Positions 1-4,202 of a DNA stretch of 5,418 nt are shown here, in pieces; the stretch's first letter is position 1, and the number at the start of each line of letters is the position of its first letter. Source of the stretch: Bacteroidales bacterium (lineage in GTDB: Bacteria > Bacteroidota > Bacteroidia > Bacteroidales > JAOZTL01); the NCBI GenBank assembly GCA_029942205.1, contig JAOZTL010000248.1, forward strand, positions 1 to 5,418, read 5' to 3'. Both the position numbers and the translations under genes were made by a program. The notes under the pieces are model-generated. The model saw nothing but the letters and a program-made list of their open reading frames with translations, was not told the origin of the DNA and did no database searches.

Positions 1-159
1 AATGGGATAGTATTTCTGGAGGAGGGTTAATTCCTCACTACTTAGAGGTGCGCCCGAATCGCCTTGTATGCAGCATTCTCCTTTGCATTGTGCTAAATCA
101 CAAATAAAATGTTCTTCAAGAACTTCAAGGCTAGTAATCGTTTTGTCAATTTGTATCAT
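1..159 (-). CDS. DUF3109 family protein (N-terminal 53 residues, cut by window edge)
   Basis: Reading the minus strand from the ATG at 159 gives 53 uninterrupted codons, beginning MIQIDKTITSLEVLEEHF and continuing off the left edge. The segment CDLAQCKGECCIQGDSGAPL (residues 20-39) is the hallmark of DUF3109, a conserved Bacteroidota family related to the cysteine-cluster YkgJ-type proteins. Cys20, Cys25, Cys29 and Cys30 are the expected putative metal-binding cysteines. There is no signal peptide, so a cytoplasmic location is likely. The biochemical role is not established. The start is well supported because the M-I-Q-I-D-K opening matches what I know of the family and the next upstream sequence is repeat DNA. 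Repeat R1 ends only 7 bases upstream of the start codon, so the native promoter has either been displaced or lies inside the repeat. I saw no convincing TAnnTTTG element there. Confidence 0.88.
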   Translation of the reverse strand, partial: MIQIDKTITSLEVLEEHFICDLAQCKGECCIQGDSGAPLSSEELTLLQKYYPI

Positions 160-166
160 TGCTTTA

Positions 167-310
167 CAATAGTTCGTTAAGTCTTTCTGTAATCACCTAA
201 TAGCCATATTGATAAGTGATAAATATTTATTTTGGATATTAGCACTCGCAAGTTACTGTTTATAAGTAAAATAATTATTCATTGTCAATTATAAATTTAA
301 CGAAGTGTTG
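167..310. repeat. Repeat R1, copy 1 (144 bp, inverted-repeat ends)
   Basis: This segment recurs in the same orientation at 1077-1212. By hand alignment the copies differ by about 9 substitutions over 136 shared positions plus gaps of 1 and 7 bases. The left end (CAATAGTTCGTTAAG) and the reverse complement of the right end (CAACACTTCGTTAAA) match at 12 of 15 positions, giving terminal inverted repeats like those of a miniature non-autonomous element. No ORF of note lies inside. The right end overlaps the last codons of the four-helix-bundle gene, and the left end lies 7 bases from the DUF3109 start codon. The flanks (TTTA at 163-166, TGTA at 311-314) do not give a clean target duplication. Confidence 0.85.
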
Positions 311-678
311 TGTATTTCTTTTAAAAAAAGAGTAACTTTTTCTAAATCGTCGTAAAGATCACCGCAAACATCGATTAAGTTTTTTATTTCTTCGTTGTTA
401 ATCATGTCGGTTTCCAGCAATAGCTCTAGCCAAAATAAGTTCTGATCTGCCTCCTCAATCACAACAACCATTTTGCTGCTAAATATTTCATCCGTATTGG
501 ACTCTTTAGCTGCCACATAATTTATGTGTGTGGCATTGGCAGAATGCTTCAATTGGTTGCCTATGATGCGAGACTCCCTGGTATCGGGCATTTTGAGAAT
601 AAAAGTATCTACTGTCTTTTCAAAACTAGCTGTCCGATCGACTAAGTCTTCTATTAATACTATTTTTTCGTATTTCAT
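289..678 (-). CDS. Four-helix bundle protein (23S rRNA IVS / S23 family)
   Basis: This 129-aa protein belongs to the four-helix-bundle family first described from 23S rRNA intervening sequences (Pfam 23S_rRNA_IVP, TIGR02436), which also includes the Avd accessory proteins of diversity-generating retroelements. The recognisable family features are DLVDRTASFEKTVDTF (residues 11-26), the ESRIIGNQLKHSANATHINY helix start (35-54), and the diagnostic VVVIEEADQNLFWLELLLET (71-90). Length is usual for the family. The family is thought to form basic multimers that bind nucleic acid, but free-standing members have no settled function. This protein is unusually acidic near its C terminus and lacks the usual basic residues after the Ser-Ala-Asn motif (AAKESNTDE where many relatives have R/K). 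Its final residues (NTSLNL) and stop codon are encoded inside repeat R1 copy 1. There is no reverse transcriptase or rRNA nearby, so neither a retroelement nor an IVS context is seen. Confidence 0.88.
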   Translation of the reverse strand: MKYEKIVLIEDLVDRTASFEKTVDTFILKMPDTRESRIIGNQLKHSANATHINYVAAKESNTDEIFSSKMVVVIEEADQNLFWLELLLETDMINNEEIKNLIDVCGDLYDDLEKVTLFLKEIHNTSLNL

Positions 679-738
679 CAGTTTATAATTAAAAAAGTAT
701 AACGTTTTGAGAGTTATTTATTTTTTCGTTGATTACTA

Positions 739-746
739 CAAAGTTA
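739..746 (-). promoter_or_regulatory. Bacteroidota -7 promoter element for the four-helix-bundle gene
   Basis: On the minus strand these bases read TAACTTTG, an exact match to the Bacteroidota primary sigma -7 consensus TAnnTTTG. They lie about 60 bases upstream of the ATG at 678, implying a 5' leader of roughly 50-55 bases. I could not find a good -33 TTG/TTTG element at the expected spacing, because the upstream DNA is mostly A/T runs. The assignment therefore rests on the -7 match and its position. Confidence 0.45.
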
Positions 747-906
747 TTTTTTTTGAAGGAATAAAAAAAAGAAATAGAGTTTTATTTTTCTCAAAAAGAA
801 TTAAATTTGTTTGTCTTTGTATAATTGGCATTTATATTATAAGTTTATACATGATATTTTGTATTTTTCGTTGTTTTTAAAACTTCTTAAAACAAGGATA
901 AATTAG

Positions 907-937
907 TTGTAATAAGAAAATATTTTTTCTACCTTTA
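907..937 (+). promoter_or_regulatory. Promoter-like sequence upstream of repeat R2 copy A
   Basis: TTG at 907-909 is followed after 20 bases by TACCTTTA at 930-937. This matches TAnnTTTG at seven of eight positions, and the spacing is that of a Bacteroidota -33/-7 promoter. Transcription would begin around 943-946 and run through the R2 hairpin at 968-980. No protein gene begins in the following 400 bases, so if the promoter is active it would make either a non-coding transcript or a very long leader for the 1380 gene. Confidence 0.35.
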
Positions 938-967
938 GCAAGGTATTTGATTAATAAAAGAATAATA

Positions 968-1013
968 AGCACTTCGTGCTATTTAATGTTGCTTATATAC
1001 TTGTGCAAAGCTA
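968..1013 (+). repeat. Structured repeat R2, copy A
   Basis: Positions 971-1004 match the reverse complement of 4150-4181 and adjoining bases at 27 of 34 positions, including the shared core ATGTTGCTTA. The first part is a compact hairpin: AGCAC (968-972), loop TTC (973-975), GTGCT (976-980). On the other strand this is a C-GAA-G triloop, a class known from d(GCGAAGC) to be exceptionally stable as single-stranded DNA. In the second copy two stem pairs change together so that pairing is kept. The similarity fades after about 1004-1013. The long inverted arm present in the second copy is not found here. Confidence 0.6.
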
Positions 1014-1076
1014 TTGCAATCAATGACTTATCGAAAAAGTAAATATTTAATTAATTTTTCATAGGTGCTTACATCT

Positions 1077-1212
1077 CAATAGTTCGTTAAGTTTTTCTGT
1101 AATCACTTAATAGCCATATTGATAAGTAATAAATATTTATTTGGATATTAGTAATCACAAGCTATTGTTTATCAGTAAAATAATTATCAATTATAAATTT
1201 AACGAAGTGTTG
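1077..1212. repeat. Repeat R1, copy 2 (136 bp) with possible ATCT target duplication
   Basis: This is the second copy of R1, in the same orientation as 167-310. It begins CAATAGTTCGTTAAG and ends TTTAACGAAGTGTTG. It lacks one T and a 7-base stretch present in copy 1. With ends drawn at CAA...TTG, the element is flanked by ATCT on both sides (1073-1076 and 1213-1216), which fits a 4-bp target-site duplication, although a 4-bp match can arise by chance. No reading frame of note is present. It is bordered on the right by the inverted repeat starting at 1211. Confidence 0.82.
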
Positions 1213-1278
1213 ATCTAAGAGTCCAGTATAAAAAGGCTGTTTTTTGAAAAGTAACCTAGCCATCATTTTTTTAGATCA
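1211..1278. repeat. 8-bp inverted repeat TGATCTAA/TTAGATCA
   Basis: TGATCTAA (1211-1218) is perfectly complementary to TTAGATCA (1271-1278). A second short pairing, GGCT (1235-1238) with AGCC (1258-1261), nests inside, so the segment could fold into a two-tier hairpin. The outer left arm overlaps the last two bases of R1 copy 2 and its presumed target duplication. The function is unknown and the large AT-rich loop makes the fold uncertain. Confidence 0.35.
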
Positions 1279-1379
1279 AACTCATTTTGTTAATGTAAAG
1301 ATCTTCCACCAGCGCATGAGTAACATAAAAAAAGGAGAAGACCTTGATTAGAATTTAATAATTTATAGAATTAAAAAGT

Positions 1380-1625
1380 ATGAAAAAAACGTATTGGATT
1401 ATATTTTTGATAGTTGAAATTTTTATTTTAGTACTTAGTTTTTGGATTGATCCCGTGCTTGTTTTTGTGGAACGCTCGATGGATGAACTCGCTTTAAATA
1501 ATGATGTTTTTATTGATTATTATGCAAGCTCTATCAATGCTGTTTTGTATTCTATTGTTTGGATATTTATTTTTAGTATTTTTATTATCTTCTATAAATT
1601 AAGAATAAACGCTATGAAACGATGA
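1380..1625 (+). CDS. Small two-helix membrane protein, unknown function
   Basis: This is an 81-aa protein that I do not recognise as a member of any family. It has two clear hydrophobic helices: residues about 5-22 (YWIIFLIVEIFILVLSFW) and about 54-73 (NAVLYSIVWIFIFSIFIIFY). Between them is a polar, acidic segment of about 30 residues (residues 30-50, with ERSMDELALNND). The N terminus (MKKT) and C terminus (KLRINAMKR) are basic, which by the positive-inside rule places both ends in the cytoplasm and the acidic loop in the periplasm. The ATG at 1380 is the first in frame. Only an A-rich stretch precedes it, and a GGAG at 1334-1337 is too far away to act as its ribosome-binding site. Protein-like codons continue in another frame right after the stop, so the gene may be frameshifted and originally about 103 residues long. 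Confidence 0.55.
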   Translation: MKKTYWIIFLIVEIFILVLSFWIDPVLVFVERSMDELALNNDVFIDYYASSINAVLYSIVWIFIFSIFIIFYKLRINAMKR

Positions 1626-1692
1626 TACGTTTGGTAATCAACTAGACTTGGGAATGTTGACCGATAATGAAATGTATACTAAATTGGGGTAA
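1618..1692 (+). pseudogene. Possible frameshifted C-terminal tail of the 1380 membrane protein
   Basis: In the +1 frame relative to the preceding gene, 24 codons read NDDTFGNQLDLGMLTDNEMY followed by TKLG and a TAA at 1690-1692. The composition is protein-like rather than that of AT-rich spacer, and the segment follows without a gap from the cytoplasmic KLRINAMKR end of the upstream protein. Removing one base within 1617-1626 would join them into one polypeptide of about 103 residues. There is no start codon that would make this an independent gene of sensible size. It could be a real mutation, a sequencing error, or coincidence; I recognise no homologue to decide. Confidence 0.35.
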
Positions 1693-1759
1693 TAATTATG
1701 ATTCTAAAAATAATAAAATTTATATTTCATAATTTCAAACAAAATTAATAATCTAAAAA

Positions 1760-2347
1760 ATGAAGAATAACAGAATTAGTATTTTAACATTTGTCGTAAT
1801 TTTAATTACAGGTGTAGCAACAATTTTTTCATCTTGTAGAGAAGAAGATGACGTAGAGAAAAAACTTGCAATTGGAGACGAATATGCAGGTGGAATTATT
1901 TTTTATCTCAGCAGTGAGAATGCAGGATTAGTGTGTGCTAAAACTGATCAAAACAATGGAAATGGAATACAGTGGGCAGAAGATCAAAATTCAATAACAG
2001 GCGCAATAGGCACAGCAGTAGGAACAGGACAAGCCAATACAACCGCAATAATAGCTGATGCAGGAACAAGCATTGATTATGCAGCCCGAGTTTGTGATGA
2101 ATTAGATTTAGAAGGATATACAGACTGGTTTCTTCCGTCAAAAGACGAATTAAATTTAATGTATCAAAATTTGCATAAGGCAACATCAGCATTAGGCAAT
2201 TTCCAAACTGAATTTTACTGGAGTTCAACCGAGGATGATGCAGGAGATGCGTGGCTTCAAGAATTTAATACAGAAGGCGGTCAATACTTCAATGCTAAAG
2301 ATAGTGAATTTAGAGTTCGTGCTGTCAGAGCATTTGTGAAAGAATAA
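1760..2347 (+). CDS. DUF1566 (Lcl C-terminal domain) lipoprotein
   Basis: This 195-aa protein has a lipoprotein signal peptide: basic start MKNNR, hydrophobic core (residues 7-23) and lipobox FSSC with the lipidated Cys26. The acidic residues directly after it (REEDD) are of the kind often associated with surface export of lipoproteins in Bacteroidota. The mature part opens with IGDEYAGGIIFYL (residues 38-50). It then carries the DUF1566 core, seen as GYTDWFLPSKDELNLMYQNL (119-138), FYWSSTEDDAGDAWLQEF (152-169) and the closing FRVRAVRAF (184-192). This arrangement is common in Bacteroidota surface proteins. The domain is related to the C-terminal region of Legionella collagen-like proteins and its ligand is unknown. 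The single-domain length suggests a small cell-surface binding or structural protein. The ATG at 1760 is set by the signal peptide. A strong terminator follows 12 bases after the stop codon. No convincing promoter was found upstream. Confidence 0.9.
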   Translation: MKNNRISILTFVVILITGVATIFSSCREEDDVEKKLAIGDEYAGGIIFYLSSENAGLVCAKTDQNNGNGIQWAEDQNSITGAIGTAVGTGQANTTAIIADAGTSIDYAARVCDELDLEGYTDWFLPSKDELNLMYQNLHKATSALGNFQTEFYWSSTEDDAGDAWLQEFNTEGGQYFNAKDSEFRVRAVRAFVKE

Positions 2348-2358
2348 CAATTAATTTT

Positions 2359-2395
2359 AGGCATATTTCATCATAAATGAGATATGTCTTTTTTT
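2359..2395 (+). terminator. Intrinsic terminator after the DUF1566 lipoprotein gene
   Basis: The stem pairs 2359-2371 with 2377-2389: twelve pairs, two of them G-U, plus an outer A-T. It has a 5-base loop (CATAA) and is followed by a run of seven T (2389-2395). This is a textbook Rho-independent terminator. It ends only 19 bases before the ATG of the next gene, so transcription of the propeller gene would need read-through or a promoter overlapping the hairpin. Confidence 0.85.
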
Positions 2396-2414
2396 AAGTA
2401 ATTAATCAAAAAAA

Positions 2415-3554
2415 ATGAAATTTAAAATTACAACTATTTTAGTAATTGTTGTATTCTTTTCGAGTTGTGGAACATTAAAACAATCACAAAATATAGCAAA
2501 TAAAGCACCCAGAAAAACACCTGTTGAAGTCTGGAATTTTGAATTAAGTTCCGTTAAAACAGCACCTGTTATTCTTAACGGAATTGCTTATGCAATATCT
2601 GGACGAACTTTATATGCCATTGATATAGAAACACATCAGAAAAAATGGAAATACTCGATTAGTTTTGGCGAAACAATTAGGCAAAAATGTGTTATACACG
2701 ATAATGTGGTTTTAGTTACTTGCGACAATAAGGTTTATGGCATTGACATAGAAACAGGGAAATATATTTGGACAAAAACTGGTGGAAAATATGACGGTAT
2801 TTACTCTGTATCACCTATTACTGCTGCAAATGGTTTGATGTTTTACTGGAAACCGAATAGCCAAATGAAAGGCGATAAATTTTGTGCTGCCGACATACAA
2901 ACAGGAGAATTAAAGTGGGAAATTGAAGCTCGAACGGATAATTGGAGCAAACCAGCAGTAAACGACAGTGTTATTGTTATGCGAAGAACTTATGGCGACT
3001 GGATTAATCAGAATGAAAAAGGTCAATTTAACTACCTTACGGCTTATGATATAAATACAGGCAACGAATTGTGGAATAAAGTTTATTCAGAATACGTAGA
3101 AGATGCCCCAGTTGTTAAAGACCCAATTATTGACAACGAAAATATCATTATTGAAGTTGATACGCACGTAGAATGTTTAAACATGAATGGAGATAAAATA
3201 TGGAGTTTTGATTTTGATAAAACCTCAAAATATACAAAAGGTATAGAAAACAAAATCGAAAACGGAAGAGTATTTATCGAAAATGGAAAAACCTATGTTT
3301 TAAATCTTCAAGATGGTAACTTACTTTGGAAAACAGATGCATTCCCATACAAGTATAAACAATATGCAACATCATCAAATTTGCTTTTAATTCAGACAGA
3401 TAAAACGATAATAAAAGCTTTTGATATGAATAATGGTTCAGAAAAATGGATTTTTACAGATCCTAAAGCTGAAAAAATATTTTTAAGTTCTGAAATTGTA
3501 GATGAAACAATATTTGTAAATTATTATAGGAATAAAATGTCTATATTGGAATAG
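2415..3554 (+). CDS. PQQ/BamB-like eight-bladed beta-propeller lipoprotein
   Basis: This 379-aa protein has a lipoprotein signal peptide: MKFK, hydrophobic stretch 7-15, lipobox FSSC with Cys18. The mature part is a chain of PQQ-type propeller repeats, each ending in a (D/N)-x-x-(T/N)G-x-x-x-W motif. Tryptophans recur at 40, 78, 119, 168, 220, 263, 305 and 345, a spacing of 38-52 residues, giving eight blades. Examples are YAIDIETHQKKW, YGIDIETGKYIW, CAADIQTGELKW and TAYDINTGNELW. The C-terminal strand (FVNYYRNKMSILE) probably closes the ring with the N-terminal W40 strand. Size and blade number resemble BamB, the outer-membrane lipoprotein partner of BamA, but no BAM genes are nearby. PQQ-binding quinoprotein residues are not evident, so a protein-protein scaffold role in the envelope is more likely than an enzyme. 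A hairpin begins directly after the TAG. Confidence 0.9.
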   Translation: MKFKITTILVIVVFFSSCGTLKQSQNIANKAPRKTPVEVWNFELSSVKTAPVILNGIAYAISGRTLYAIDIETHQKKWKYSISFGETIRQKCVIHDNVVLVTCDNKVYGIDIETGKYIWTKTGGKYDGIYSVSPITAANGLMFYWKPNSQMKGDKFCAADIQTGELKWEIEARTDNWSKPAVNDSVIVMRRTYGDWINQNEKGQFNYLTAYDINTGNELWNKVYSEYVEDAPVVKDPIIDNENIIIEVDTHVECLNMNGDKIWSFDFDKTSKYTKGIENKIENGRVFIENGKTYVLNLQDGNLLWKTDAFPYKYKQYATSSNLLLIQTDKTIIKAFDMNNGSEKWIFTDPKAEKIFLSSEIVDETIFVNYYRNKMSILE

Positions 3555-3583
3555 ATACAGACTTTGTCTGTATTATTATTTTT
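3555..3583 (+). terminator. Probable terminator of the propeller gene
   Basis: ATACAGAC (3555-3562) pairs perfectly with GTCTGTAT (3566-3573) around a TTT loop, beginning at the base after the stop codon. It is followed by a T-rich but interrupted tract (TATTATTTTT, ending at 3583). The perfect 8-bp stem and position support termination, and the broken T tract lowers certainty. Confidence 0.6.
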
Positions 3584-3655
3584 GCTCATTGATTCAATTG
3601 TGCTTTAATAATTTATTACGCTATTTGATGAAATATCTAAAAATAAATAACAAAA

Positions 3656-3668
3656 CAGACGAAGTCTG
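3656..3668. repeat. Short palindrome CAGAC-GAA-GTCTG
   Basis: This is a 5-bp perfect stem around a GAA loop in the spacer between the propeller and coiled-coil lipoprotein genes. Its stem sequence (CAGAC/GTCTG) is the same as the core of the terminator hairpin at 3555-3573, 96 bases upstream, while the loop differs (GAA here, TTT there). The C-GAA-G closing geometry is also that of the R2 hairpins. No T tract follows, so it is not a terminator on the plus strand. It may be a binding site, a leader structure, or chance. The rest of the 3584-3750 spacer shows only a weak GTTCC/GGAAC hairpin (3699-3715) and A/T-rich DNA before the next ATG. Confidence 0.4.
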
Positions 3669-3750
3669 AGAATTGTGTTTAGAGATGAAAAACAAGTTGT
3701 TCCACACAAAGGAACGATTGAATTTTAGTAATTTAATAAAATAATAAACA

Positions 3751-4083
3751 ATGAGAAAATTAATACCCGTAGTAATTGCTTTTTTTCTATTGACGGCATG
3801 TCAGACAGAAACAGCAACAGATAAATTAAACAATAATTTGGAAGATTTAGAAGAACAAGTGGAAGGTGCTATTGATGAAATGGAAAACACCATGGAAGAA
3901 CTCGAAGAACAAGCCGAAGAATTGTCAGAAGATGGCGAAGACAATATCGAAAAAATAGAAGATAAAATCGAAAAATTGCAACAAGAATTAGAAGATCAAG
4001 GCGAAGATGCTTCTGAAGTAAAAAAGAAATTGCTGGAAGAATTGAAGAAAAAAAGAGATGCTATTCTCGAAAAAATTAAATAA
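3751..4083 (+). CDS. Small coiled-coil lipoprotein, unknown function
   Basis: This 110-aa protein has a lipoprotein signal peptide: MRK, hydrophobic 5-14, lipobox LTAC with Cys17. After a short polar linker (residues 18-24) almost the whole mature chain is predicted helix with leucine, isoleucine and methionine spaced as in a coiled coil. Charge is strongly segregated: residues 31-88 are rich in Glu/Asp (for example EEQAEELSEDGED), while the last 20 residues are lysine-rich (EVKKKLLEELKKKRD). The two halves could pair as an antiparallel hairpin or form an oligomer. I recognise no named family, and low-complexity coiled coils give misleading matches. The chain is reminiscent of small envelope-spanning or spacer lipoproteins such as Lpp in general design, but there is no sequence evidence for that. 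The start is fixed by the signal peptide. No clear terminator follows before repeat R2 copy B. Confidence 0.8.
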   Translation: MRKLIPVVIAFFLLTACQTETATDKLNNNLEDLEEQVEGAIDEMENTMEELEEQAEELSEDGEDNIEKIEDKIEKLQQELEDQGEDASEVKKKLLEELKKKRDAILEKIK

Positions 4084-4099
4084 GATTTTTGACCTTTTT

Positions 4100-4184
4100 G
4101 ATGTTGTTTACGTAATTTTATAAATTGTGGGTTTAATTAATGCCATACAAGTGCGTAAGCAACATCAAATAATGCGAAGTATTA
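4100..4184 (-). repeat. Structured repeat R2, copy B (long hairpin plus C-GAA-G hairpin)
   Basis: This is the inverted counterpart of 968-1013. It has two structural parts. The first is a 13-bp inverted repeat, 4100-4112 (GATGTTGTTTACG) with 4154-4166 (CGTAAGCAACATC), with one G-T pair. Its 41-base interior can pair further (TTGT 4125-4128 with ACAA 4147-4150). The second is a short hairpin 4170-4184: TAATGC, loop GAA, GTATTA, including one G-T pair. The second arm plus the short hairpin is what is shared with copy A. The element fills almost the whole gap between the coiled-coil lipoprotein and the serine hydrolase, ending 18 bases before the presumed TTG start, so it would lie in any hydrolase leader transcript. 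Confidence 0.6.
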
Positions 4185-4202
4185 AAAAACAAACACTTTA
4201 TT

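Larger units (their letters stand above)
679..1379. other. 700-bp intergenic region with promoters and repeats
   Basis: This long non-coding stretch is very AT-rich and has no ORF with protein-like composition on either strand. It contains the putative minus-strand promoter of the four-helix-bundle gene (739-746), a plus-strand promoter-like sequence (907-937), the structured repeat R2 copy A (968-1013), repeat R1 copy 2 (1077-1212), an 8-bp inverted repeat (1211-1218 with 1271-1278), and an imperfect hairpin pairing 1298-1307 with 1334-1345 ahead of the small membrane-protein gene. The only ATG reading frame near the latter hairpin, at 1315, encodes 11 residues and is probably not a gene. 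Confidence 0.7.

Noticed and set aside
167..1212. R1 copies as a CRISPR array or as a diversity-generating retroelement template/variable pair
   Set aside because: There are only two long copies 900 bp apart with no spacers, no adenine-specific substitution pattern between copies, and no reverse transcriptase despite the Avd-like family of the nearby gene.
1315..1350. 11-codon ORF (MSNIKKGEDLD) ahead of the membrane-protein gene
   Set aside because: Too short, in AT-rich DNA, with no ribosome-binding or conservation evidence.
1721..1728. TATATTTC as promoter of the DUF1566 lipoprotein
   Set aside because: It matches seven of eight -7 positions, but the nearest TTG is about 34 bases upstream, outside the usual spacing.
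1938..2228. 96-codon minus-strand ORF opposite the DUF1566 gene
   Set aside because: It is fully inside a clear lipoprotein gene on the other strand, and its leucine-rich composition is the antisense shadow of that gene.
3577..3584. TATTTTTG, exact match to TAnnTTTG
   Set aside because: It coincides with the T-rich tail of a terminator hairpin and has no -33 element at proper spacing; such matches are expected in T-rich DNA.
3685..3744. 19-codon ORF (MKNKLFHTKERLNFSNLIK) ending 6 bases before the coiled-coil lipoprotein
   Set aside because: It could be a leader peptide, but nothing beyond its position supports it, and such frames are common by chance in AT-rich spacers.
4072..4090. AAAAAT/ATTTTT dyad as terminator of the coiled-coil lipoprotein
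   Set aside because: The stem is short and entirely A/T, so it is too weak to call a terminator.
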